From assembly GCF_028553885.1 (NCBI RefSeq), contig NZ_CP067169.1:1383501-1447500 (forward strand): a stretch of DNA of 64,000 nt. The letters are read 5' to 3'. Origin of the DNA: Paracoccus aestuarii (GTDB lineage Bacteria > Pseudomonadota > Alphaproteobacteria > Rhodobacterales > Rhodobacteraceae). Made by a program: the position numbers and the translations under genes. The notes below the pieces were generated by a model. It was not told where the DNA came from, did not search any database, and worked only from the letters and a program-made list of their open reading frames with translations. Positions within the stretch are counted from its first letter, which is position 1. Each line of letters starts with the position of its first letter. Of this stretch, positions 27,882-38,134 are shown piece after piece.

Positions 27882-27975
27882 GAGAGGCTGGACTGCGACC
27901 CAAGCGGGGCTCGTTACGGCTGCTTCCTTCCGGACCTGACCGATTTGGCGAGGCGCCTGCCCGCGCCAACCTCTC
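27882..27975 (-). ncRNA. ffs: Bacterial signal recognition particle RNA (4.5S, small type)
   Basis: On the minus strand the universal SRP apical motif GGTCAGGTCCGGAAGGAAGC is present exactly. The closing stem pairs GAGAGGTTGG (5' end) with CCAGCCTCTC (3' end), with one wobble. The ~94-nt length fits the small bacterial form lacking the Alu domain. The RNA with Ffh targets nascent membrane proteins. It lies between convergent or neighbouring genes (Bax-inhibitor-1 on plus, CpdB-like on minus). Ends are estimated from the terminal stem. Confidence 0.95.
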
Positions 27976-28016
27976 GGGCGCACAGATAGGACGGGCGCGC
28001 GGCGGATGCAACCCCG

Positions 28017-29879
28017 TCAAAGGATCAGGCGCACCCGTCCGAAGCCGTCGGGCCCCAAGCCCGCGCATTCCATCCGGTCGGGATCGGGCAGGGGCCGGTC
28101 CAGCGCCGCGGGGGCGGTGTCGAACAGCGCGGTGGCGCCCGGCACCGGCAGGAAGGACCAGTTGGGCCGCAGCGGCACGCGGATGCTGCGCCGCCTGCGC
28201 AGATAGCGGCGCAGCACGTCCTGGGTCAGCGCGTCGCGGTCCAGGATCACCCGGTTGCGCGCCACCAACGGGCTGAAGAGCCCGCAGCTGGCCAGGCGAT
28301 AGGAATTGGTGGCCAGCACGAAGGGCTGATCCTCGGTCACCGGGCGTCCGGCCCAGCACAGGTCGCGCACCCGGCCCGGCCCGGCATCGGCCAGCCGCCC
28401 GTCGGGATGGAACCGCGCCGGGGCGGTCAGGTCGATCCGCCAGGTCAGCCCGTCGATCACGTCGAAATTATAGGGTGGGAAATCCGGGTTCAGCAGCGGC
28501 GCGTCGCGGCTGTCGGGGCCGAGCCGGTGAAAGATGCTGGCCGATCGTTCCAGCCAGCCGCGCAGCTGCGCCCCCGTCACCCGGATCGCGGTGATCCGGT
28601 TCGGAAAGGAATAGAGATCCGCCAGGTGCCGCAGCGACAGCGTCCCCGCCGGCACGTCGGTGAAATGCTGCGGCCCCGCCCGCCCGCCCGCGCGATAGGG
28701 GGCCGATGCCGACAGGACCGGCAGATGCGCGTCCGGCCCCCCCTCCAGCCGGTGCTTGACGTGCCAGCGCTGCGCCAGGTTCACCAGCCGCAGGCCCGCA
28801 TCATGGCCCACCACCGCGAAATGGCTGTTCAGCGGCGTCATGCTGCGCCCGATCCGGGTCGAGAGCTGGCGCAGCGTGCGCCGGTGATCCTGCAGCAGGG
28901 GCCGCGCCACGCGGTCGCAGATGGGTGTGTCGGGGGGCACGGCCTCGGCCCGGCTAGTCGCGTGGGACAGGCGGGGGATGCCGTCCTGCAGCCGGAAGCG
29001 CAGGTCGATCACCCCCAGATGTGACCCGCCGAAGCCCGGCATGACCGCGGGCTTGCCCGCCAGCATCCCCGCATCCGCATCGATCCCCGGGCGCCCCTGC
29101 CAGCGGGGGCCGGGAAAGACCTCATGCGTGTGGCCCGCGATCACCACGTCGATGCCGGGCAGGACGGCCAGCGCCAGCGAGGCATGCTCCATCCGCGGGG
29201 TGGCGTCGGGCGGGCCGATGCCGCTATGGGACAGGGCCACGATCAGCTGCGCCCCCGCCGCCCGCAGCGCGGGGACGGCGCGCTGCGCGGTCTGGATGAT
29301 GTCGTGACAGCGCATCTGGTCGCGCAGGTCCTGGTCCCATTCCTCGGTCTGGGGGGGCAGAAAGCCGATCACCCCCACGCACAGCGGATGACGCCCGCCC
29401 CGGTCATCGACCAAGTCCCGCCGGATCAGGCACCATGCGGGGAAATCGGGGCCCCGCCGCAGGGTCAGGTTCGCCGCCAGCGCCGGGAACCGCGCCCGCG
29501 CCAGGCTGCGGCGCAGAAAGGGCAGGCCATAGTTGAAATCGTGATTGCCCAAGGCCGCCGCATCATAGTCCAGCGCGTTCATCGCCGCGATGGCCGGATG
29601 CGGCCCGTCCCGCGCCCCGAGCCTGCGCGCCGCCAGGTCACCCATCGGCCCGCCCTGCAGAAAGTCGCCATTGTCCAGCAGGATGGAGGCGGAAACCTCG
29701 GCCCGGCGCGCCTGGATCAGCGATGCGGTCCGCGCCAGCCCCAGCCTGTCGGAGGGCCGGTCCGCCAGATAGTCATGCGCCATCAGATGCATGTGCAGGT
29801 CGCTGGTGGCGAGGATGCGCAGCCGCATCCCGGTCGGGTCGTTATCCTGCGACGGGGTCGCCCCATTCGTGCGGGTCAT
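28017..29879 (-). CDS. 5'-nucleotidase / 2',3'-cyclic-nucleotide phosphodiesterase (CpdB-like)
   Basis: A two-domain metallophosphatase of 620 residues. The N-terminal calcineurin-like domain has the metal motifs TSDLHMHL, LDNGDFLQGG, ALGNHDFNYG and AGHTHEVFPG. The C-terminal 5_nucleotid_C domain follows (SLRHLADLYSFPNRITAIRV, then QPFVLATNSY). The domain layout equals CpdB, which is periplasmic, but this protein shows no N-terminal signal peptide (MTRTNGATPSQDNDPTGMRL). Export could depend on another route, the true start may differ, or the enzyme may be cytosolic. It starts with an ATG at 29879; MRLRILATS, 17 codons later, is an alternative. Confidence 0.87.
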   Translation of the reverse strand: MTRTNGATPSQDNDPTGMRLRILATSDLHMHLMAHDYLADRPSDRLGLARTASLIQARRAEVSASILLDNGDFLQGGPMGDLAARRLGARDGPHPAIAAMNALDYDAAALGNHDFNYGLPFLRRSLARARFPALAANLTLRRGPDFPAWCLIRRDLVDDRGGRHPLCVGVIGFLPPQTEEWDQDLRDQMRCHDIIQTAQRAVPALRAAGAQLIVALSHSGIGPPDATPRMEHASLALAVLPGIDVVIAGHTHEVFPGPRWQGRPGIDADAGMLAGKPAVMPGFGGSHLGVIDLRFRLQDGIPRLSHATSRAEAVPPDTPICDRVARPLLQDHRRTLRQLSTRIGRSMTPLNSHFAVVGHDAGLRLVNLAQRWHVKHRLEGGPDAHLPVLSASAPYRAGGRAGPQHFTDVPAGTLSLRHLADLYSFPNRITAIRVTGAQLRGWLERSASIFHRLGPDSRDAPLLNPDFPPYNFDVIDGLTWRIDLTAPARFHPDGRLADAGPGRVRDLCWAGRPVTEDQPFVLATNSYRLASCGLFSPLVARNRVILDRDALTQDVLRRYLRRRRSIRVPLRPNWSFLPVPGATALFDTAPAALDRPLPDPDRMECAGLGPDGFGRVRLIL

Positions 29880-30047
29880 GGCGTTTTTCGGTGCGTAGAG
29901 AAAATGCCCATATGCGTCACCGACCTTCCACTCATGTCACGATCTTGTTAGCGCCACAGTCCGCGAAAAAACAACTTTAGATTGAATTATAGCCTACTAT
30001 TATTCCGGTTGCGGAACACTCGCCATGTGCGATTTGCGGCCATCGTA

Positions 30048-30164
30048 GAGTCCAGACTCAGTAGTTTTCACAGCCAGAACGAGACGGCTGCGGCGAGCAT
30101 GATCCCGTAGAGGAACGTTTCCAGGCACCGGTGATATCGGATTGCAACATGCTGCCAGTCCTTA
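30048..30164 (-). pseudogene. Remnant of a diverged IS5-type relative (right end only)
   Basis: The plus strand reads GAGTCCAGACTCAGTAG, then TTTTCACAGCCAGAACGAGA, closely resembling the minus-strand end of the 841-bp IS (GGCTCCAGACTCATTGAG, TTTCACAGCCAGAACAAGA), with about one in eight bases changed. The similarity runs to CCAGTCCTT, where IS copy 3 was inserted. The rest of the older element is absent on the far side. Confidence 0.75.
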
Positions 30165-30227
30165 GGCTCCAGACCCATTGATCTTACGGTCTTTGCATGA
30201 TTCAGGCTCCTCAAGGAGACCTGATCG

Positions 30228-30599
30228 ATGAGTAATCTTTACTGGCTGAGCGACGCCCAAATGGAGCGTCTGAAACCGTTCTTTCCCAAGAGCCATGGCA
30301 AGCCCCGGGTCGATGATCGTCGCGTCCTCAGCGGCATAATTTTCATCAATCGTAATGGGTTGCGGTGGTGTGACGCGCCGAAGGAATACGGCCCGGCCAA
30401 AACCCTCTACAACCGCTGGAAGCGCTGGAGCGATAACGGGGTTTTTGCCCGGATCATGGTCGGCCTTGCCGCCGAGAGCGCCGAGCACAAGACGATCATG
30501 ATTGACGCGACCTATCTCAAGGCACACCGCACGGCCTCGAGCCTTGGGGTGAAAAAGGGGGGCGCGGGCGCCAGATCGGGCGCACCAAAGGCGGTATGA
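30228..30599 (+). CDS. IS5-family transposase, OrfA (copy 3)
   Basis: N-terminal half of the transposase. It is the only copy with TIMIDATYLKAHRTA, the usual family wording (I-D-A-T) around the first catalytic Asp; the other three have Asn before the Asp. It has one private change, Cys to Ser in FFPKSHGKPRV. The overlap with OrfB and the slippery run are intact. This copy may be the most active one. Confidence 0.9.
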   Translation: MSNLYWLSDAQMERLKPFFPKSHGKPRVDDRRVLSGIIFINRNGLRWCDAPKEYGPAKTLYNRWKRWSDNGVFARIMVGLAAESAEHKTIMIDATYLKAHRTASSLGVKKGGAGARSGAPKAV

Positions 30600-30985
30600 A
30601 CACCAAGTTGCACGCTGTCGCCGATGCGAAGGGGCGGCCGATCGGGTTCTTCATGTCGGCCGGCCAGGTTAGCGATTACACCGGCGCGGCGGCGCTGCTG
30701 GGCAGCCTGCCGAAGGCTGAGTGGCTTCTGGCCGACAGGGGCTACGACGCTGATTGGTTCAGAGACGCTTTGAAAGACAAGGGGATAAAGGTTTGCATCC
30801 CCGGACGGAGGTCCCGCAAGAAGGCCGTCAAATACGACAAGCGGCGTTACAAAAGGCGTAACCGCATCGAAATCATGTTCGGACGTCTGAAGGACTGGAG
30901 GCGCGTCGCAACCCGTTATGACCGCTGCCCGGAAACGTTCTTCTCAGCGATCATGCTCGCCGCAACCGTCTTGTTCTGGCTGTGA
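30596..30985 (+). CDS. IS5-family transposase, OrfB (copy 3)
   Basis: C-terminal half, 129 residues, identical to copy 4 and without the changes seen in copies 1 and 2. Catalytic residues in LLADRGYDADWF and RIEIMFGRLKDW are intact. Its stop codon lies 20 bp before the right inverted repeat. Confidence 0.9.
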   Translation: MNTKLHAVADAKGRPIGFFMSAGQVSDYTGAAALLGSLPKAEWLLADRGYDADWFRDALKDKGIKVCIPGRRSRKKAVKYDKRRYKRRNRIEIMFGRLKDWRRVATRYDRCPETFFSAIMLAATVLFWL

Positions 30986-30988
30986 AAC

Positions 30989-31954
30989 TTAATGAGTCTG
31001 GAGCCTAGGTCGGCAAACGGAATTGCACTTATCGGCAACTGGTACTTCCCCACTCCGGACTGCAATCATCGCTAGTTGCAGAGCCGCTTGTCGATTTGCC
31101 GCGACCGCAATGAAGCAGGCGTTGTGACAGAAGAGGGCTCCTGGAACGCCCGATACTGCCTCGAACGCCGTATCAGTGAGGCCCGCCCAAGCGCGCGGGA
31201 GGTCGGCCCTCAAAGCGAACCCCTCGGGCTCGCGGCGGATGCCGGTGATCGCCCAATCGCGGTCGCGCGGATGGATGACGAACAGCAGGTGATCCGCCCC
31301 CGCCTTGTCGATCGCCGCGCGGAAGGGCATGCCCATCGGCAGCTCCAGCACGCGGCCCGTCCCGGCCGCGGCGATGGCGGCGATGACCACGCCCTCGGCC
31401 CGGCGCTTGGCGGCCTTGCGCGCGATGGCGGCCTCGACGAAGGCACGGGCGATGGCCAGGGCGCGGTGAAAGGCCTGATCCTCGGCCTCCGGGCCGCGAT
31501 CGTCGAAGACGGGCTTGAGGCTTTCCAGCAGCATCGGCAGCGACAAATCCGCCAAGAGCCCGGACGGCGACAGGGCGCCATTGTCCACCAGGTCGATGGG
31601 CAGGACGAAATCCGCGTCGAATTCGGCATGGACGGCGTCCAGATCCGCCGCCGGCACCGCCAGCGCCGCCAGATAGTCGCGCCCGAACCGCCCCCAGATC
31701 AACCCGAACGAGCTGAAGGGACGCCCATCCGCGCGCAAGGGCGGGTTCTGCTGATGGTGATCGAAGATCAGCCGGTCCGGGTCATGGTCGCGCCCGACAT
31801 CATAGATCACCCGCCCCGGCGCCGGGGTGATCCAGGCCGCGTCGCGCGTCCGGACGATCCGCGCCTGCGGGAACAGCCGCGTCAGCACGACCGAGGACAG
31901 CAGCTCATCCGCGTGAAAGCCGCCGGAATGGGTGACGAGATGGGTGATGGTCAT
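30989..31954 (-). CDS. MYG1-family protein (predicted DHH-like 3'-exonuclease), 3' end altered by IS copy 3
   Basis: A 321-residue MYG1/GAMM1 (UPF0160) homologue. The family start THLVTHSGGFHADELLSSVV, the motif IYDVGRDHDPDRLIFDHHQQ (DHH-type metal site) and the distal GVPGALFCHNACFIAVA, matching FCH..GF/CF, are seen. Human MYG1 is a 3'-5' RNA exonuclease; bacterial function is unproven. The ATG at 31954 matches the family start; the frame stays open upstream. The last codons, from RPRLQTH, and the stop come from IS copy 3, so the native C-terminus is lost or changed. It lies downstream of the NDUFS4-like gene. Confidence 0.85.
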   Translation of the reverse strand: MTITHLVTHSGGFHADELLSSVVLTRLFPQARIVRTRDAAWITPAPGRVIYDVGRDHDPDRLIFDHHQQNPPLRADGRPFSSFGLIWGRFGRDYLAALAVPAADLDAVHAEFDADFVLPIDLVDNGALSPSGLLADLSLPMLLESLKPVFDDRGPEAEDQAFHRALAIARAFVEAAIARKAAKRRAEGVVIAAIAAAGTGRVLELPMGMPFRAAIDKAGADHLLFVIHPRDRDWAITGIRREPEGFALRADLPRAWAGLTDTAFEAVSGVPGALFCHNACFIAVAANRQAALQLAMIAVRSGEVPVADKCNSVCRPRLQTH

Positions 31955-31973
31955 GACGGATCCCGAAAAGCGA

Positions 31974-31995
31974 ATGGCCGCCCGCGGGCGGCCAT
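31974..31995 (-). terminator. Perfect 22-bp palindrome after the NDUFS4-like gene
   Basis: ATGGCCGCCC and GGGCGGCCAT with CG at the centre, a complete palindrome, followed on the minus strand by TCGCTTTTC. It sits between the NDUFS4-like gene and the MYG1-family gene. A terminator or a hairpin separating the two genes is likely. Confidence 0.5.
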
Positions 31996-32021
31996 GACAA
32001 AGCAACGCGATCCGGCGCGGA

Positions 32022-32333
32022 TCAATGGGTCCAAGGCGCGCGCCGGTCGGTGGCGAAGTTTTCGCCATAGCCGCGCGGGCGCACGTTCTGGGCGCGGCGC
32101 TGCGGTTCCTGCACCACGAAGTCCAGGCCGTGTTCGCGGGCGTAATCCTCGGCCTGCTTGCGGCTGTCGAAGCGCAGGCGCACCTGGCTCTGGGTGTCGG
32201 CGCTGCTGGTCCAGCCCATCAGCGGATCGATCTCGCGCGCATCCGAGGGCGGGAATTCCAGCACCCAGCCCCGCATGCGGGCCGTGCCGGACTGCATCGC
32301 CGTGCGGGCGGGCTGATAGATGCGCACAAGCAT
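32022..32333 (-). CDS. ETC complex I subunit, NDUFS4-like
   Basis: A 103-residue homologue of the 18-kDa accessory subunit (NDUFS4/AQDQ) of respiratory complex I, found in alphaproteobacteria and mitochondria. The family pattern is visible: [60 protein letters not shown] and the C-terminal [19 protein letters not shown]. It sits at the matrix-side/cytoplasmic arm near the NADH-oxidising module. It is in a single gene far from any nuo operon, as is common in Rhodobacterales. Confidence 0.92.
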   Translation of the reverse strand: MLVRIYQPARTAMQSGTARMRGWVLEFPPSDAREIDPLMGWTSSADTQSQVRLRFDSRKQAEDYAREHGLDFVVQEPQRRAQNVRPRGYGENFATDRRAPWTH

Positions 32334-32487
32334 GGGTCGTCCTTTGCCTTGGGTCCCCCGCTATATCGTCAAATCGGGCCCGCGGATCAAGTCCCGGCGG
32401 ATGTTTCCTCGCGCCCTTTCGGAACCTGCGCGCGCCGCGCATGTTGGCACCAGAGCGACAGACCGTCACATGTGAAGGGACCACATC

Positions 32488-32774
32488 ATGGCCATCCGAA
32501 CCAAACCCCGCCTGCGCATGGGCCTTTTGGCCGCCCCGGCGCTGGTGCTGATCGTGGCCGGCTGCGGGGCCAGCCCCTATGACGTGCAGGCCACGCAATG
32601 CAGCCCCAGCCAGCATCAGGCCCTGGTCGGGCGCAATATCGGCGAAGTGCGCCTGCCCCCCACCCTGCGCACGCGCGAGATCAACCCGGGCGCGATGATG
32701 ACCGGCAGCACCCAGCCCGGGCGGCTGACCCTGTTCTTGGACGCCAAGGGCTGGATCACCCGCGTCGCCTGCGG

Positions 32775-32778
<4 letters not shown>
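32488..32778 (+). CDS. I78-family peptidase-inhibitor-like lipoprotein
   Basis: A 96-residue exported protein. The signal peptide [20 protein letters not shown] ends in a lipobox LIVAGC (Cys at ~26). The mature part has [29 protein letters not shown] and [18 protein letters not shown], the pattern of the Inhibitor_I78 family (elastase/subtilisin-type inhibitors). The terminal Cys and CSPSQH may form a disulfide. Its target protease is unknown. The stop overlaps that of uvrB on the other strand by four bases. Confidence 0.82.
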
Positions 32779-34961
<2,183 letters not shown>

Positions 34962-35015
34962 GGGTTTCCTGAAGGGTCAGCGTTGCCCCCAAGATGTGCC
35001 CGCAGGCGCGGGAAT

Positions 35016-36233
35016 TCAACCGCGCCGGAACCGCGCGGGCGACAGCTGCGCCCAGCCCTCGCCGCCATCCAGTTCCTCGGCCAGGATCTCGGCGGTGACG
35101 GGGCCCAGGGTGAAGCCCTGATGCCCATGCCCGAAATGCGCCCAGAGGTTCGGCTGGTCCGGCACGCGCCCCACCACGGGCAGCATGTCGGGGATGCAGG
35201 GGCGGCGGCCGGTCCAAGGCTCGGCCTCGACCGGGGCGCCGATGTCGAACAGCTCCCGCGCGGCCTTTTCCCCATGTTTCAGCTGGGGCGGGGACAGGCG
35301 CGGATGGGGCGACAGCTCGGCCGCCGTGGCGATGCGAAGGCCGCGGCGCATGGGCGACAGGACGACCGAATTGCCGAAATCGGCGATCGGGTGGTTCGGG
35401 GCCTGTTCGACATGGTAATGCCGGTGATAGCCGCGCTTGAAGACCATCGGCACGCGCAGACCATAACGCCCGGTCAGCATCGGCGACCACGGCCCAAGGG
35501 CGATGACGGCATGTTCCCCCTCGGCCTCGTCGGCGGCCCAACCCGCGCCCTTGCGGTGCAGGTCGCCCGCATCGCCGTTCACGATCCGACCGCCGCGCCG
35601 TTCGAAGAGCGCCGCATAGCTGGCCACCAGCCCGCCCGGATCGGCGCAGTTCCAGCTGTCGGACCAATGGGTGGCGCCCTCGACCGTGACCTTGATCGCG
35701 GGTTCCAGCGCGCGCAGTTCCGCGCCGGTCATCAGCCGCGCCTCGACCCCGAATTCCGACAGCACGCGTTCCGCCGTCGCGCGGGCCTTGTCCATGCGGG
35801 CGGGGGTGCGGTGGATCTCGATATAGCCGTTCTTGCGGATGATGTTGCCCGCGCCCGCGGCCTCGACCAAGGGCGCGTGGCGGTCGGTCGATTGCCGGAT
35901 CAGCCGCCCCCAGACCTCGGAGGCGCGGCGGTGCGCCGCGGGCAGCGAATGGCGCGCATAGGACAGGATCGCCCCGAATTGCGGCAACAGCCCCGAGGGC
36001 GTCCATTTCACGTCAAACCCGCGCCCGAGCGCGATCTGGAACAGCGCCCCGGGCGAAAGCGGCATGGCATAGGGCTCGACCGCCTCGGTCTGGATCAGGC
36101 CGGCATTGCCATAGCTGGTCTCGCGCCCCGGCACGCCGCGTTCGATCAGGGTCACCGCATGGCCGCGCGCTTGGCACGCCAGCGCGGTCGAGACGCCGAC
36201 CATTCCCCCACCCAGAACCAGAATCTCGGCCAT
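35016..36233 (-). CDS. FAD-dependent amino-acid oxidoreductase (DadA-like)
   Basis: A 405-residue DAO-family flavoenzyme. The N-terminal FAD-binding Rossmann motif is AEILVLGGGMVGVSTALACQ (GxGxxG type). The distal FAD motif is GRRPCIPDMLPVVGRVPDQP, and FGHGHQGFTLGPVTAEILAE is the typical C-terminal segment of D-amino-acid dehydrogenases. It would oxidise a D-amino acid, donating electrons to the respiratory chain at the membrane. No racemase gene is adjacent, so the substrate is uncertain. The ATG at 36233 was chosen because the Rossmann motif starts two residues later; the longer frame to 36290 adds an unlikely leader. Confidence 0.88.
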   Translation of the reverse strand: MAEILVLGGGMVGVSTALACQARGHAVTLIERGVPGRETSYGNAGLIQTEAVEPYAMPLSPGALFQIALGRGFDVKWTPSGLLPQFGAILSYARHSLPAAHRRASEVWGRLIRQSTDRHAPLVEAAGAGNIIRKNGYIEIHRTPARMDKARATAERVLSEFGVEARLMTGAELRALEPAIKVTVEGATHWSDSWNCADPGGLVASYAALFERRGGRIVNGDAGDLHRKGAGWAADEAEGEHAVIALGPWSPMLTGRYGLRVPMVFKRGYHRHYHVEQAPNHPIADFGNSVVLSPMRRGLRIATAAELSPHPRLSPPQLKHGEKAARELFDIGAPVEAEPWTGRRPCIPDMLPVVGRVPDQPNLWAHFGHGHQGFTLGPVTAEILAEELDGGEGWAQLSPARFRRG

Positions 36234-36335
36234 GACCGCCCCCATCGCTGATGATGGGTCAGGGATGCCGGGATCGCCCGCGCCCGGCAAGGATTATCGG
36301 GCATTCTTCGGCATGCGCCCGAATCTTTGCAAGAT

Positions 36336-37547
36336 TCAGGCGAAAAGTTCCCGGCAGAAGGTCAATCCTTCGATCAGCGCGTCCACTTCTGCCTGCGTGT
36401 TGTACATCGCGAAACTGGCCCGCGCGCTGGCGGGGACGCCCAGATGCTCCATCAACGGCATGGCGCAATGGGTGCCGGCGCGCACCGCGATCCCCTTCTT
36501 GTCGAGGATGGTCGAGATGTCATGCGCATGGGCTCCCTCCATCGTCATGGAAAAGATCGCGCCCTTGTCGGCTGCGTCCCCCTGGATCTGCAGCCAGTTC
36601 AGGGCGCGCAGCCGGTCGCGGGCATAGTCGCGCAGGGACCGTTCATGGGCGGCGATGTTCTCCATCCCCAGATCCATCAGGTATTCCAGCGCCACGCCCA
36701 GGCCGATCTGGTTGACGATGCCGGGCGTGCCCGCCTCGAAGCGCAGCGGGCCGTCATTATAGGTGACCTGATCGCGGCCGACCGTGCGGATCATGTCGCC
36801 CCCGCCCAGGAAGGGCCGCATCTCGGCCTGACGCTCGCGCCGGACCCAGATCGCGCCGGAGCCCGAGGGACCATAGAGCTTGTGCCCGGTGATGCAGTAG
36901 AAATCCGCCCCGAGCGTCGAGAGGTCCACCGGCATATGCACCGCCGCCTGCGACCCGTCCACGACCAGCGGCAGGTCGGTCCCCGCCCGGATGCCCGCGA
37001 TGTCCACGACCGTGCCGGTCACGTTCGACATATGGGTGACGGCGATCATCTTCGTGCGCGGGGTGATCGCGGCCAGCACCTTTTCGGGTGGCAGGCTGCC
37101 ATCGGCCTCGGGTTCGACCCAGTTCAGGACCACGCCCTGCCGTTCGCGCAGGAAATGCCACGGCACGATATTGGCGTGATGCTCCATCAGGGTCAGCAGG
37201 ATCTCGTCCCCCGCCTGAAGGCGCGGCGCGGCCCATCCGTAGCTGACCATGTTCAGCGCCTCGGTCGAGCCGGAGGTGAAGATCACCTCATCCTCGTGCG
37301 GGGCGTTCAGGAAACGCGCGATGGTGCCGCGGACGCGTTCGTAATTGTCGGTGGCCAGATTCGACAGGTAATGCAGGCCCCGGTGGACATTGGCGTATTC
37401 GCCCTCATAGGCGCAGGTGATCGCCTCGATCACGCAGCGGGGTTTCTGCGCGCTGGCGCCGTTGTCCAGATAGACCAGCGGGCGGCCGTTCACCTGGGTG
37501 GACAGGATCGGGAAATCGGCGCGGACGGCGTTGACGTCGAAACTCAT
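36336..37547 (-). CDS. sufS: SufS-type cysteine desulfurase
   Basis: PLP enzyme that takes sulfur from cysteine for Fe-S cluster assembly by the SUF machinery. The 403 residues start MSFDVNAVRADFPILSTQVN. PLP-binding region FYCITGHKLYGPSGSGAIWV contains the Schiff-base Lys; the active Cys is in VRAGTHCAMPLMEHLGVPAS, a type II (SufS) arrangement with a short loop. LDNGASAQKPRCVI is a family hallmark. The start ATG overlaps the stop of the upstream YIP1-like gene (ATGA). Type II desulfurases usually need SufE or SufU; none is present in this block. Confidence 0.95.
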   Translation of the reverse strand: MSFDVNAVRADFPILSTQVNGRPLVYLDNGASAQKPRCVIEAITCAYEGEYANVHRGLHYLSNLATDNYERVRGTIARFLNAPHEDEVIFTSGSTEALNMVSYGWAAPRLQAGDEILLTLMEHHANIVPWHFLRERQGVVLNWVEPEADGSLPPEKVLAAITPRTKMIAVTHMSNVTGTVVDIAGIRAGTDLPLVVDGSQAAVHMPVDLSTLGADFYCITGHKLYGPSGSGAIWVRRERQAEMRPFLGGGDMIRTVGRDQVTYNDGPLRFEAGTPGIVNQIGLGVALEYLMDLGMENIAAHERSLRDYARDRLRALNWLQIQGDAADKGAIFSMTMEGAHAHDISTILDKKGIAVRAGTHCAMPLMEHLGVPASARASFAMYNTQAEVDALIEGLTFCRELFA

Positions 37548-38134
37548 TGCGGCATCTCCGGCATGAGGCCCAGACCGGCCATGAAGAAGGACAGCACGAA
37601 GCCCATCACCATCAGCGTGGCGAACATCACCAGCAGGATCTTGGGCGCGCTGGTGAAGCCGTGCAGCGCCTTGGTGAACTGGACGGTCAGCCACAGGAAC
37701 AGCGCAATGGCCAGGATGCCCAGCATCCCCGCCAAGGGCGGCAGGATCAGGGTAAAGACGATCTGCAGCACCTGCACGATCAGCAGCATGACCTCGATCC
37801 AGACGGCCAGCAGCAGCGCGTCCTCGAACCGGCCATGGCCGCCGAACATCCGCCCCACCCCGGCCATCAGACCGGCGCCGACGATGATGGCGAAAAGCTG
37901 CATGCCGGCCAGGACCAGGGGCTGCTGGCCCAAAGGCAGCATCGGCGTCTCGCCCTCGGGGATGGGGAACAGCTGGACCGACAGATAGGCCAGCACCCCC
38001 GAGATCGACACCGCGGTCACCAGCGCCATCCAGCGGGCCTGCATCGGCCAGTTCTGGGCGATCAGCCAGCGGGCGGCATCCTCGGGGTTGCGGAAGGTCT
38101 GGCGCACCAGCGCCTTGAAGTCGTCGGTCGTCAT
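37544..38134 (-). CDS. YIP1-family membrane protein 1 in the suf block
   Basis: A 196-residue protein with a soluble N-terminus (MTTDDFKALVRQTFRNPEDA) and five hydrophobic helices between about 35 and 190. It includes WMALVTAVSISGVLAYLSVQ, FAIIVGAGLMAGVGRMFGG and LLVMFATLMVMGFVLSFFMA. The pattern resembles the Yip1 domain. Its start overlaps the second YIP1-like gene's stop by four bases, and its stop overlaps the sufS start by four bases. Such coupling implies co-translation with sufS, but no role in Fe-S assembly is known. Confidence 0.78.
   Translation of the reverse strand: MTTDDFKALVRQTFRNPEDAARWLIAQNWPMQARWMALVTAVSISGVLAYLSVQLFPIPEGETPMLPLGQQPLVLAGMQLFAIIVGAGLMAGVGRMFGGHGRFEDALLLAVWIEVMLLIVQVLQIVFTLILPPLAGMLGILAIALFLWLTVQFTKALHGFTSAPKILLVMFATLMVMGFVLSFFMAGLGLMPEMPQ

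Larger units (their letters stand above)
30165..31005 (+). mobile_element. IS5-family (IS427-like) insertion sequence, copy 3
   Basis: An 841-bp copy with TA at both borders (30163-30164, 31006-31007). Its left border lies in an older, diverged relative. Its right border is in the 3' end of the MYG1-family gene. The two flanks do not belong to one another, so DNA has been lost at the insertion. Confidence 0.92.
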
